Below, in pieces: positions 47,478 through 61,000 of a stretch of 64,000 bases of DNA. This stretch comes from Apostichopus japonicus (lineage: Eukaryota > Echinodermata > Holothuroidea > Aspidochirotida > Stichopodidae). A program made the translations under genes and the position numbers. Every line of letters begins with the position of its first letter. The stretch's first letter is position 1. Where the stretch lies: NCBI RefSeq assembly GCF_037975245.1, contig NC_092569.1, forward strand, positions 33,565,668 to 33,629,667, given 5' to 3'. The notes beneath the pieces are model-generated. The model was not told the origin of the DNA. It saw only the letters and a list, made by a program, of their open reading frames with translations, and did not search any database.

Positions 47478-50400
47478 TCAAAGTAGTGGATTTGAAGTCT
47501 TCAAGGTAACAAGGACAGGAAACGGTTGGCGATATAATGACATGTTTTAAATAAGGAAGTACATATCGAAGCGATAGTGGAGCTTTGTGTATTTGAAAGA
47601 TGGAAGTGAAGAACAGAGACACCAACTAGCCTTCCAAGGCAATACTATGTTACGGGGCAAAATACCAAACGACGGTAAACCATTTTACCAGTGGGACAGC
47701 TAGCACCGAGAACTCGATGGCGTTTGATATTTATAATATATTTATATTTGATAATTAAATTGGATTTGAAACTTGTCTTTTAAAAGGTTATCAGTAATAA
47801 TGGCAATGAGAATACTATAAAAAGATGCAAATGAAATATATTAAAAAAGACATTAGTATGCTGAACAGTAATGTTCCTTTCCAGATGTTGCGATTATATT
47901 GAATAAAAGCTAATGACAATGTTATGACATCGCCTAACTAGCAATGACATCTTATACGTTTTGATGTACTTTCTGAGTTATTTATGTATTATCTTCGAGA
48001 GATCAGTTCTACTGCCAGGGTAAAGCGCACTGGTTTATGCAGAAAGAACACAACTAAGCGAAATTACCATAATATGTGCCCTCCTTATTCCTGAATCACT
48101 ATCCTTACATTGTAACAATAAGATGATACATTTGCTTTCGATAATGAAAGAAGCGCTTACATGCACACGAAGTTGATCATATATTACCAGGGTTGTGAGA
48201 GACTCCATTAATTAGATATTTGCCAAAGGTACGTATTCAACCAAACTCTCTAACTTATCATTAATCTGCATAGCTTTCTTTCCCACTCATCTCTATGTAA
48301 GAATATTATGTAGTGATTGTTCATTTTTTCATCTGCTTGATTGTCCCGACTATGGCAATTATCATTCTCCAAATTCCTAGCTAAGTGCGATAACCACCTG
48401 ATCAGATCATCCTCACCAACCCCAGCACGTAATTAAAGCGTACTGGTGTGTTTTTAATATAACAAACATGAGTGATATTCCTGCTTGAATCCCCTTTGAT
48501 ACTTACGAATTCAAAGGAAAGTGTCAAAGTCAAGAATTTCACAGACATGGGAGAGCATCGGGGGGGGGGGGGAGGGTGGGCGTGGGCGTGGGATGACAGT
48601 GGCCTTTGTATTCCGACTCCACATCCCTGGTATTCAACAACAGATAATGGAGTTTTGTTGATTATTCAAAAAACTTTTTTCTTTCTTTAAAATAACAAAT
48701 ATGACCAACACGTTATTTTTATTTTCAAGTGACAACAGGTACGCTATGATTAATGGAAAGATGTCCTTTGCCGGCTTTTTGTAAACCTTAGATCGTTAGT
48801 TTTCTATCACATTACTGGATAAAGATTGTCACATCATTTGCGACCTTGCGGATAGTTCGTAAAGAGGGCAAAACTACAAGCCAGACGAGATGAGTAGTAA
48901 AATAACACATGTAAATATCTAAATTACCTTGATATCGAAATGACATAACGCATGGATAAATATAAAACTGACGAAACATTTTATATGCTGAAGTGTTGTA
49001 ATCGTTTGCAAACCTTGGAGTTTCCCTCTACTTTCATTTTCCTGAATATATTTCAAATAATATCTAAATAGGAAACATCGAAGTAAAACTTGAGGTAAAA
49101 GAAATAAAAAAAAACATTCAAAAATAAGAAGTAAACAAGTGCGGTCTCTATAAATATAAAGAGCAATTGTTAGAAGACATCAAATAAACACATTTGAAAG
49201 AGTGGAAAGATTATAACAAAGGCCCTAATGTCTATAGTTTTCACTGACAGCAACCCATCCGCTCTTGTCAGCACCTACACCAGTGACAATATGACTCGGA
49301 TAATTCTGAAATACCATAGCTCTGTGTTCATTAATGGATGCTAATTACTACAACGAAAAGAAAATGATATTTGGAATAATCTATGGTTGCTTTTCCCTTA
49401 ATATGTTCAAGCAATATCAAATAACCTAGAACAACTATTTTAAATGAAGAAAGGGATAAATAAACTAACGTATTATCCTCATCTATACCGTCAGATAATT
49501 GCTGGTTCGTATTGACAGAATCGTTATCATTTCACAAATATTTGGTAATGTATATACATGTATAATGCTTCGGTAGTAATTATACTTCAAATCGGCTGAA
49601 ATATAGAGAGAGAGACTGTGGATGCAACGCCTTCGCACCATTTAACTTCATTGGCCCAACATTTTTTTTTGAACGTTATACGTCGAACAGCTACCATGGA
49701 AACCGTTAAGCCCTAATTTTACGGATGATCGCTACGTCATTCCTGTATTCGGGATTAAATAGTATGTTCAGTGACAAAGGCCATCAGATCAGTCGTAGTG
49801 TCTACGCCAAAGGTTACCCGATGTATGCTTTTGATATGATACCTGACCTAGTTAGCGGAGGCGACTTTAATCTCCGAAGAAGGGTAACGTGCGTCTTTAA
49901 TGCAATTTGAGCACGCCCTGACCAGAAGTGTGAGCGTGTTTGTATACGGTGAATATGACGTTGTGATAGTAGTGTTTAAACTCGTAACGTATTTAAAACA
50001 ATTAACCCTAACTCTTTTCTGGAACTGTCATTAATACAAAACAATTAAATAAAAGGAGAACCGGGAAGTAATCGGATGGCAATTTTCGTTAGGGTTGAGC
50101 CAATATAATTTTATTTTACTTCTTTGGACGTTCTATATCTGGCATTTCAAATTGCCAGAATCTTTTTAAATAAGTAGTGTGCGTGGTAATCAGGATTCAA
50201 CTATTCGTAAGCTAAAATGACAGTATATCTCATGAGACATTTGCGTTTATTGTCTTTTTTATAGTTGAGACGTTTTTTCTTTATATTTAAGGTGATATTT
50301 GAAAACGGATTCATTTCTCCCAATATATCCGAAGTTACCTATATACGCCTGAGAGGGTTGTGCATTGCTATGGGGAATACCAGCCATCTGATAGGGAGCT

Positions 50401-53400
50401 GTCTGTGGTCCTCTCTAAAATCCTTTTGTTGAGGGTCTCCTGTCGGAATTTGAGGCAAATCTTGACCTATCTTACAAAAAGTTGATTATTTTATACCATA
50501 TTATGATATCAAATCAAAACGATCAACGCATAAATGATTGGTTTTCTAAAAGAAATCATCATATAGATATGATGTTAATAGGAAGATGATCATATGAAAC
50601 TTTTCCATGAGCTTTATCACATTTCTTTTTAACTGGCAAAGGAAACGAGTAATATCACACATTACATCGTCATATTTAAAAGCCATAGAGACAAAAACCA
50701 AGTCTCAAATTTGGCAAACCAGATGCCTCCAGAGCAAATCAAACGTACGCAGGAAGCGTTTGCAGATGCTATCAAGGAACCATATGGATATACCTATTCA
50801 TCGATCTAAAGCATTATACGCCCACGGATTTTCGTCTTCGTACAACCACTTTCCACATGACACCCAGTATGCTTACGTACTCAAGTGATCGAAGCAAAAC
50901 AAAATATGATAAACTTAGACGCAAAGTTCTAAAACTTTCCTTTGTGAACTGAAGCGCCACCGTAGCACCAGCAACATGTCCGTGAAATGGATTGTTTTTA
51001 TCAAAATATTCCCCCAATAGGCGAAAGGTTTCCTACTACACGTAGACACCAAATTAATTACCAGTTCATGTGAATGCGCCGCCAATTTGGTAAAAATGGC
51101 AATGTACCGTTACCTTGCGTCCAGAAAGTCGAAACTGTCATGATAAAAGAAACATCTAAGGGATTTTTCCATCAAACGCCTATCCAATAAAAAGTGCAAG
51201 GATGTATTAATAAATAGAAAAATCCTACTCATAACTGTACAACATTATCAATATATGTACATAGGTGGCGTCAACGACACTCGAAAATTACAAGATTTTT
51301 TTCAACTCATATTTGATTGAAAATAGACAATTTTACATGAATATTCATTTTATATCCTAGTTTTCAATAACAATAATGGTTAGGAACTACATAGGCTACT
51401 ATGTTAACCAAAACAAAATACATAGACGAAGTGGGAAAAAATGATGAAGAATACGAAAGTTAATTACATTCCTACAACGAAGTATTATTGAATAAATGAT
51501 TGCGTTAATATTGGCAAATGTATCTTAAATATTGATAAAAATATGTTTGAAGCAGTTAGAGGGGGCTCTACCAACTAAAAGTGAAACGTACTCCTGCAGC
51601 CAAACTGTAAAGTAAACTATGTAGACCTATTTTTTCACATCATGATTTTACCCAGTAAGAATAATAGTTTAATGGGAAAATCTAGTGAATACCACATTTT
51701 CATTTTTACTCTTCACCCGTCGAAGGTGTTGATTTTCCTCAATAATTATCTTAAATGGTGGAGAGAACAAAACGTTGGAATATTAGGTTGCGGTGTGGTT
51801 CAAAATGTTATGTTAACAGCCTAGGATAATATAACTTGGTCAGCATGCAACAACAGTTACATCATTACAACACATTCAGGTACATAATGTAATTAAAAGA
51901 TACAACAGAAAAAAATAGAAGAGTTTATACAACACAAGAACATTGCACGTGTCTCGAAAGATGACCTAAGTTAGCTGTTTCGTTGTGATATTTTATAGTA
52001 AAAAAAACAAAACAAAATGAGTGTTTAGTATGTTTCAATAGCTATTGAGGTTTTTCACGATATTCACCATTAATATTTGATAAATCTTAAGCTACATTTG
52101 ACGTTAATGCATTGTTTCAACGATCTAATAACTCAACCAAGTTTTTTTTTTTTTATAACTTCATATATGCAACAGAGGAACTCATGACTTTCAACACCAA
52201 AGGTCAAATTTTGAACACATTGTCAAAACAAAATTGGATGTTTTTGTTGTATATTGCATCTGGGGAATCGACCCAATGTCGTTGTCCTAGACAATATAGC
52301 GCAGTCACTTTAATTGATGGAACTCAACTCTGTAAAAGGGTCAGTTAAAACTTAAACGAAGAATCGATATGCACCCTGGGCTGATAATAGTGTTTGTTAA
52401 GAGACTACAACATACCAAATTCAGTTGATGTACCATTGTACCAATGTACAATTGTATAACTACAAGTGATGATGTTTATTCAATAATCATGTTAAATTGT
52501 GCGTTTTCTTTCTTGACATTATATCACGTTTAGACTTGAACATTTTGATATAGGTAAATGAGTCTTTTTGTCGAAAATTGTCAAAATTTCCTCTTTTTAT
52601 TCTTGTATCGGAGTATAATATTAACATAGTGTCAAATGAAGTGTGGGTCAAGTGAAACACAATTTGGTCCACTATGCACTAATTCTTAGTTTAAATATAA
52701 ATTGTATTTCAATAATACACAACATTGAGGAATTATTATGTATGTCACACATAGACAAACGTACCAAGTTGCTTATTTTTTGCGTTTTTTTCATGTATAA
52801 CGTCAGAGTTTTTGTGCTATTACGTCGAACAATTAAATATATGAACAAAATTTTTAATTGCCCTATCATCGGAATGTGCTATGAAGTTGTAAATTGAAAC
52901 AATGTGATTAGTTACACCAACATCCTATAATATATTTTATTTAAATAGGCCTATGTGACTTTACGCTCGAAAATTCTATGGACGAAGTATTCAATCCCTT
53001 TATTAAGTACTTACTGATTAAACTGGTGACAGAATATGAGACCTGTCTGCAGCTTAATGAAACAGCTATTTACTAAACTTACCATGATTAATTCGTATTA
53101 GCGATTTAAACTACCACTCTCATAAACACGAACAAAGTAAGGTGTTTACTAGGAAAATTAGAACAACATATACAACGTTCCGACAATGTAAACTAATTTT
53201 ATAAATGAAAATATAAAAAAAATAAAGGATATTGTTAATTATAGGGGAAAAAATATGTTTGAATAATCGCTTATCAACTACACAAATAAGTATTTCATAG
53301 AGCATATGTTGTAAAGGTTGTCCCCGATCCACATACCCACCGGAATCGAATAGAGGGGGCTCTTCCAATTATATTTTGTTTAACTTTAACAGAACCATTT

Positions 53401-54342
53401 CCAATATCCCATATTCCTAACGCATCCCAATAACACTCATTACTGCACAACTTTATTATATATACAAAGGAGGCATATACGACACTTTAAATCAAAACAT
53501 CATTATTCACATACATGTTATTGGTAATTGCAAAAAGACATGAATATTCATTTTTGTATTCTAGAATCTGTGAAAATCGATATGTCCGATGACAGGAATT
53601 TGTAAGCAGTATGGGACGCCGAATATTTGTTTACCAAATTGCTACCAGTAATTCAAAGTGATCTTTGTTGTGTTAGAGGGTGGGACATAACACTTGCATG
53701 AACAGGTGGAAGTATTCTAAACGTCTTTGGAATGTTATTTCTTTATAGTGATCGAATAAGTCATCAGTAACAATAGAGGTTAAGATTTCCATGGGCTACT
53801 ACGTACAGTAAACATAAAAACACTTAGACGGAATTGGGAGAAAATGGTGAAGAACACGAGGGAAATTTAATAATACTCCGACAATGAGTTATTGTTGGCG
53901 AATTTTCTTAAATATTACTAGAAATGTGTTTGAGTAAGCGCTTATCATTTATAAGTATGAGGCGATGGCTCTCCTCCGATATGTCACAATGATTGTCATT
54001 GAGACGGCCTACTTCCTTGTTGTAATATTACAATAAGAGATACTAAAGACATATGTTTGTATCATTTTGACCAAATCACCATGTTCTATACACCCATCGA
54101 TATCATTGAAGATGATATATGAAGGTACAACCTTTGATTGTTTCTGACTATCAGTAATCATTTTAATCCAGTGTCAACATTTTGTCTGACACAGTACAAT
54201 GTAATGTGATCTCTTTTATTAGGCCTATATAATACTTCACTCTCATCCTCTCTCACCACGTTCCGAATACAATCCTGTAATCACAACTAGGTGATATACC
54301 TATACTAGGTTATGTGAGGTAGGGGATATGCAAATAAATTAA
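47478..54342. other. Intergenic region between gene B and the duplicated upstream block
   Basis: No gene supported. Holds a G-run near 48560, and diverged repeated segments near 51340-51570, 53120-53370 and 53770-53970 that share GGCTACTA, GGGGGCTCT or related blocks in order. A cysteine-containing frame near 52257-52341 ends at a GTCAGT donor-like site but has no convincing acceptor. Confidence 0.45.
47902..47907 (+). terminator. Candidate polyadenylation signal of gene B
   Basis: The hexamer AATAAA lies 425 bp after the stop codon within TTGAATAAAAGC. It is a plausible but not verified 3' end signal. Confidence 0.45.
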
Positions 54343-55596
54343 CACAAGAAGTATAAACTCCGATTTCTTGGCACAGATAATAACGTCTGGCAATATGCCT
54401 TTGTATCATTGTAGTAAAGAATCCAGCCACGATTCGTCATCATTCAAGATGTATTTCCTTGTGATGTCATCATATTGAACACGTGGAACAGTGCTACGTG
54501 GCTCAATCACGTGATATCATACGATTTATACGTCCATCAGATTCCGTAAATTATCGTCAGTTGCCAGCCACGTTGTTTAGCATATATTAGCTTGTACATA
54601 CCAGAAAGAAAAATTAAAGGCATTACCTTGTAAATGATTGTGTAACGTTAAAGCAGTTAAGGTACTTTTAAATCATAATACATATTATGGTGTCCATCAA
54701 TTTGCGTATTAAATGGGTAGTTTCTGGTTATGATCATTTAAAGTGAATTGCATCATTTCAGCAGTTTACTGCATTAGTGATATTGTAACAAATACTATAA
54801 TAATATGTTAAAAACCAGCCGATGCTCATAACTAGCACAGTAAGTACTAGTGCCACCTAGTGTTACCGTGTTACGAACACGAAAGATTAATGATGCACGG
54901 TTGTGGGACATGAAAAGTAGTAACATGTGTTACAAGTAGCACCAGTAGTTACTGTACTAGTTATGTGTTTGAAGTAAAGTAGGTACTGTACCGTGTGATT
55001 CCAGTTCACAGCTCTCTTTAAACTACGCCAATTCGTCATTACGAGAACGAAGAAAGGACATGTTCCGGTATACCCATAGGCTATCTGATAGCATAAAACG
55101 ACTAGAATCGACTTCATTATCTAATGGCGTGTTTAAGAACTCACACCCGATGGTTGACACAGCAACTTCTGTATTGTCCCACAACCGTGTATCAATAATT
55201 ATCAGCAATTACTACTTTGTGTTCAAAGCATGTGTTACAGGACATGAACAGTAGTTAATATACGAGCCATGAATATCAGGTGGAAAAACAATATTATTGT
55301 TGTTGTTTTAATCAAATTATTGATAATGTTACACCCCAGTAAATAAAAACAAAACCACATCTTTAAATAGAAATACTATATTCCTTGATAGGCCAGCAGA
55401 AATTACTTTCCCTGTGATTCGTCTAATATCCGAAAGGTGCTGTTTGATATTGATATGTCACGATTCCGAGCGATTTGGTCTTAAAGTATGTTAATACGTT
55501 GAGAGCGTCTTTTGCATGCATGATGTTTCATATCAGTAGAAAGATTTTAACGACGAACAAACTCGGTTCTTAGTGCTTATCATTTGCAGTTCCATA
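54343..55596 (+). repeat. Segmental duplicate of the gene B upstream region, part 1
   Basis: Aligns with 33396 to about 34660 over its whole length with scattered substitutions and small indels; for example both contain GCTACGTGGCTCAATCACGT and CCGGTATACCCATAGGCT. The alignment stops exactly at the LTR element insertion and resumes at 63609. Confidence 0.9.
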
Positions 55597-57045
55597 TGTG
55601 AGGGAATCTGTGCGTTCCATGGCAAGCAGCCATGAGTCATTTCCGGCTCGAACAAAGGGTCTTTGTGTGTTACGCAATATAGCCAGCTGGGAATAGCTCA
55701 GTTAGCGTGCACACTATATATTTCAAGACGAATAAAAATGCACGAATAGTTTATCGAAAGTTTTAGTTCTAAGTAATAAACGAGCATTTGATGCACTTGG
55801 ACAATCACATTGTTGACACTTGGAGGTAAATATATCTTTCTTTAACCTGTTAAGTTCTTGTAGCACTGGAGTTATTCAGTGATCGTTTATTTTACTTAAT
55901 ATTATCGACCATTTTCGTATCGGTAAGGCTTGGCTAGGGTACGCTATTCTACTGTACGGATTATGCCGGGATAGGGAAGCCCTATTCTAACGTTATGTTG
56001 AGTAGACATACTGTGGGTTACATATACTTATATTTAACTTGTTTTATTGAAGATGTATCTTTATAAATAATCTACAGGTTTTACTTAAGGGTCGATTTCA
56101 CATTCATATTTTAAAGGAATGTATTATAGAGATTATAGAGATAATTCTAGGAGCCAGTTACGTAAGAGGCTCACATACACGAGGTTGAGATTATGTTCTG
56201 GGAGAGCGCCCTCTGTTTCAGCTAAGATGGCGGCGCCCATGCAACGTTAAATTTATAGTATTGTGTATGTATACAAGAATGAGGTTCATAACGTGTAGTT
56301 ACCTAACGTAACATAACAGCATAGCCTCACCATGTGCATCTTTATTTCTAAGTGTTTTTTTTTTCTATATTATCAGTATTCTTTCTCTTATTTTACTTTT
56401 AACCATTTAGAGATATTTTCTCTTATCATATTTAAGGTCATGACTACCCATTTAAAGGGATAGTACAGATATAGCCTTAAAGTGATAGTATGCATAATAG
56501 CTAAGATATTTTCCTTCCCTTTGACCAAATTCAATGGTTTGTATTAATTTCGCCATGCACTATCCGAGTTAGTACTGTTTTTCTAAAATGTTATAACTTA
56601 AAGCAGTATATATGTTTGGTAGTTAAGCCGTATATGGACAATACCCTTTTGTTTAGTATTGAGGTGTTGTTATTGACAGACGTGCCAGTGACGTAATAGT
56701 CGCAGCTACTTCTACTATGTATTGTTATACGTTGGATTAATACCACTGCTAGTTAAGTTAAAGATGTCATAACGATGTCCGTGCATGTACACCTTTTTGG
56801 CCTTGGTTTTAGGTGACGTTAATATTTTACCTCTAGAGTGCATATATACCGTATAGTCATTTTTCCTATTTTTCACTTTTACTTACTTCTTCTCTTTGCA
56901 GTGTGTCAGGGGGTTTCTCTTGAGTTTTACCACTGCCCTCTTGATTTTACCAATTATATATAATTTCATGTTTAAGTACACGGTGCCACCAGACCATTGG
57001 TGAAACACAAAATCCGTTGTTATTTCTGTCTACTACATCCTCACA
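55597..57045 (+). repeat. gypsy-1 5' LTR (1449 bp)
   Basis: Matches the 3' LTR closely except for about 311 bp (about 56218-56529) missing there. The extra stretch includes AAGATGGCGGC (56224-56234), a good match to a YY1-type core motif. The beginning also has GGGAATAGCTCAGTTAGCG, which resembles a tRNA 5' part or Pol III A box, but no tRNA follows. Confidence 0.92.
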
Positions 57046-57048
57046 ATT

Positions 57049-57066
57049 TGGTGCCAGAAGTAGGAT
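57049..57066 (+). other. gypsy-1 primer-binding site
   Basis: TGGTGCCAGAAGTAGGAT lies three bases after the end of the 5' LTR. It starts with TGG, complementary to a tRNA CCA end. I do not assign the tRNA. Confidence 0.75.
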
Positions 57067-57120
57067 GTGTGGCAAAATTTGAAAATTTTAATCAAATCAA
57101 GAGGGTAGTGGTGAAGAAAG

Positions 57121-58059
57121 ATGTCTGGAAAGGCAGTGAGGGAGATCCAGAGGAGACTAGATGAGCTGACTATGGAGCTACAGGTGGCCAAAGCAACCAA
57201 ACAAAGTGAGAAACCCAACAGTGTTTATGTTCTTCCACCGGAGAAGAAGCTCCGATCGTTCTCTGTATCTGATGGATGTCAGGTGGAAAGCTTTGTAGAA
57301 GATGTTAGGACGGCTATGAAACTGCGGAGGCTGACTGGAGCAAGTGCTGCAGATTTCTTTATTGCTCATTTAGATGGTCCTGCACGTCGAGAGATACGCC
57401 ACCGGCCTAGTCAGCTGAGCTCCGACCCTGACAAAATACTAGATGTCCTTCAAGAAACCTTCGGAGAACGGTACACTCTTGGCTCACTGATGAGGCGAGT
57501 GTACAACTGTACCCAAGGCGACAGAGAGTCCACCTTTGACTTCGCCTTCAGATTAATGGCGCTGGCAGAGAAGCTGTCTACCCTTGACGATATCCCCAAA
57601 CCATAGAAAACCATAAGGGAACAGTTCTGCGATGGACTTCGAGACAAAACCCTACGCAGAGAGTTGAAGAGACTGATGAAAGATGAAGGTCACATGTCCT
57701 TCATTCAACTTAGAGACTGGGCCCTTGATATGGGGAAAGATGAGTCTCCCAGCCATGACAAGAGGATGGCAGCTGTTTCTTTTGCTGAGACAGTCGGAGA
57801 CAAGCTCTCTGACACTTTGGAAAGCCTTTCATCAGCAATTTCCAAACAAACTGAAGCAGTTGAAGCTGTGCGTAAGCAACAGTTTGAGTTTAATGCACGG
57901 TTTAAGTGACTGGAGGACCAATCTGCCAGAAAGGGGACATTCACCAAAAGACCGAAACGAGACAGGTCAGAGATTAGATGTAGATGGTGCCAGGAGCTGG
58001 GACACTACGCCAGTGAATGTCCTAGTCCTGTAGTTGTAAGCTCTAGTGCGTCAAACTAG
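57121..58059 (+). pseudogene. gypsy-1 gag
   Basis: A 313-codon frame from ATG 57121 (MSGKAVREIQRRLDEL) to TAG 58057-58059, interrupted by in-frame stops at 57604-57606 and 57907-57909. The middle has capsid-like FVEDVRTAMKLRR and FGERYTLGSLMRRVY. The C-terminus has the zinc knuckle CRWCQELGHYASEC (CX2CX4HX4C). It packages element RNA in active relatives. Confidence 0.85.
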
Positions 58060-61000
58060 AACCACCCAGCGACAGGAGCCATGTACTGGGTGACAACTGT
58101 TTAAAGTTAGGCTCGATTTCAGAGACAGCATTGGTGGGGAACAGGCCGATCGTGACGGTGAAGTTGGCGGATGTGGAGATAGAGGCTGTAATAGATACAG
58201 GCTCTCAGGTCACTATAATACCTGAGCAGACCTTCCAGGAGTATCTTGGGCACCTTCCATTGGAACAGTTGAACTGGTTGAATCTCAGAGCTGCCAACAA
58301 TACAGACATTCCTTATACAGGTTTCTTCCTGTCAGATGTCCAACTTGGGGGCATTACAATCCCTGAGCGGGACATTCTGGTAGTTAGATTAGCCAAACCA
58401 GGATGTATGCTGATATGAATGAATGTTCTGAACCATTGCGCCCCAGAACAACTGGCACAACTTTTGGAATTGCCTTCAACTCATCAACCTCAGATAAAAG
58501 CCAAAGTAGTCCAGGGTGTTGTCAAAGTTGCAGGAAGTAGAAAGGTCAGAATTCCAGCGAGATCTGCCATTGTAGTGCCAGTGACAGGTCCTGTATGTTC
58601 AGAGGCTGCTGAGGTTATTGTGGAGCCGGTGGAAAACCTACCTGCTGGTGTGCCCGTCTGCTGCACCTTGACTTTTGCCTGTAAAGTTCGTCTCAATCTT
58701 CAGGTAGTAAACCTTTCCGAAGAAGAAGTGTAGCTTAGTGTTGATGATGGCAGTGTCAACTTCGAGGGAATAAATAGGCTCAATGCAGACATCAACTACA
58801 TCCAGATGGACAGAGAACCAGATGCAGAATCCAAAATGTCAATATTACTTTGGAGTGGTCTTTCCAGTGAGCAATGGCAACAGGCAGAGAATCTGCTTCG
58901 GATGAATTCTGATGTTTTTGCCGCCGCAGACACTGATCTAGGTTATACAGACAAGGTTACCCATCGAATTTACCTGAAAGATGAAACTCCTATAAAGCAA
59001 CCATATCGACGAAATCCTCCTTCACAAATAGAGGAAGTAAGGGAACATGTCAGAAAGTTGTTGGGTACAGGAGTTACAAGTAAAAGTACTAGTCCCTTTG
59101 CTTCTCCTATCGTCCTTGTCCGTAAGACAGATGGCTCATTACGGCTGTGTGTGGATTACCGCAGACTCAACGAGAAGACCATTAAGGATTCATACCCAAT
59201 ACCTCGGATTGATGAGTCGTTAGATGCACTGCATGGAGCAGAGTGGTTTTCCTCCATAGACCTTTTGGCTGGTTACCACCAGGTGGCAGTTGACAAAGCT
59301 GACAGATTTAAAACGAGTTTCACCACACCATTTGGTCTGTTTGAGTATAACAGAATGCCCTTTGGGTTGTGTAATGCACCGGGAACTTTCCAACGCCTAA
59401 TGCAAGCCTGCCTGAGTGACCAATTCTTTCAGTGCGTTCTCTGTTATCTGGATGATATCCTTGTCTATTCCAAGTCATTCGAAGAACATCTCACTAACCA
59501 TTCACTAGTCTTTGATAGGTTAAGGAAGTTTGGACTAAAAATCAAACCAAGTAAATGTGAGTTGTTCAAACCTGAAGTGAAATACCTGGGTCATATTGTG
59601 ACAAGAGATGTAGTAATGACAGATCCAGGGAAAGTAGATGCTGTGAAGAAATGGCCGACTCCCAAAGATGTAAAGGAGCTTAGGTCATATCTTGGTTTCT
59701 GTTCCTTCTACAGGAGATTGTTCCTGGGTTTTCTAAAATAGCTGGACCTTTGCATGCCCTTGTTGCTAACTGTTTGAAAGAAAGGAAGAACAACCAACGT
59801 GCAGCATTTACCTGGCAGACGGAGCACCAACGAGCTTTTGACACTCTGAAGAGCTAATTATGTTCAAGACCAATACTGGCCTATGGTGATTTCAAGTTGC
59901 CCTTTGAAGTGGAAGTTGATGCCTTCCTTGGATTGGGCGCAGTGCTGTCACAGGTCCAAAACGGAAAAAAAAAATGTGTCATAGCTTATGCAAGCAGGAC
60001 CTTGCGTGGACCAGAACGCAACATGGAGAAGTAATCCAGTATGAAACTTGAACTCCTGGGGATGAAGTGGGCAATAACAGAGAAATTTAGAGACTATCTG
60101 CTAGGCTCAACATTTGTTATCTATACTGATAATAACCCTCTTGCCCACCTTAAGTCTGCGAAGCTAGATGCAGTAAGTCAACGCTTGGTTGGAGCTTTGA
60201 CAGCCTTCGAATTTTCTGTGGCATACAAACCTGGTAAAAGCAACCAAGCAGCATATGCCCTCTCCCGGAGACCTGTGGATAAAGTTCAATATAACCATGT
60301 TTCGTCTGCAAAGTATGTGCATACAGCCAGAATGACTACTCTTCCTGCCAACCTTCAACACACACCTACCCCAGAGAAACCAGTATATGTCAGTGCCCTT
60401 ACATCTTTACCTATGTTCCCGGGTTGTGACAACACACAGCTAGCAGAACTGCAGCAGAAGGATAAGTCGATTGCTCGACTCCTGCACTACATTGCAACCA
60501 AACAAAAACCTACTCCTTACGAACGAGCACATGAGAGTGAAGATGTTGTACTGCAGTGTCGGCAGATGAACAAGATCAAGACCATTAATGGGCTGCTGTA
60601 CAGGCTAACCGAGGACAAGCAAAAGCAACTGATCCTCCCACGTGTTCTCAGGAATGATGTCCTTGTATCATGTCATGACCAGGCTGGGCATCAAGGGTCT
60701 AACAAGACCCTTGGATTGGTGAGGAGTAGATATTACTGGCCCAAGATGACTGAACATGTTACTTCTTGGTGTGACCAATGTGACCGTTGTGTTAAAGCTA
60801 AAATGGGTCCTAGAAATAAAGATCCACTGCGGAGCATGATCGCTACCAGACCGAACGAGATATTGGCAATCGATTTCACCATCCTTGAGAGGGACACAAC
60901 TGGTCGAGAAAATGTTTTGGTGATGACTGACGTTTTCTCAAAATATACACAGGCAGTAGCCACCAGGAATCAAACTGCAGAGACAATAACTAAAGTACTG

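Noticed and set aside
55688-55712. tRNA-like 5' part, GGGAATAGCTCAGTTAGCG
   Set aside because: Resembles a D-arm/A box, but no anticodon or T arm follows. It lies in both LTRs and is treated as LTR sequence.
57033-57947. Minus-strand frames opposite gypsy-1 gag
   Set aside because: Shadows of the plus-strand gag frame.
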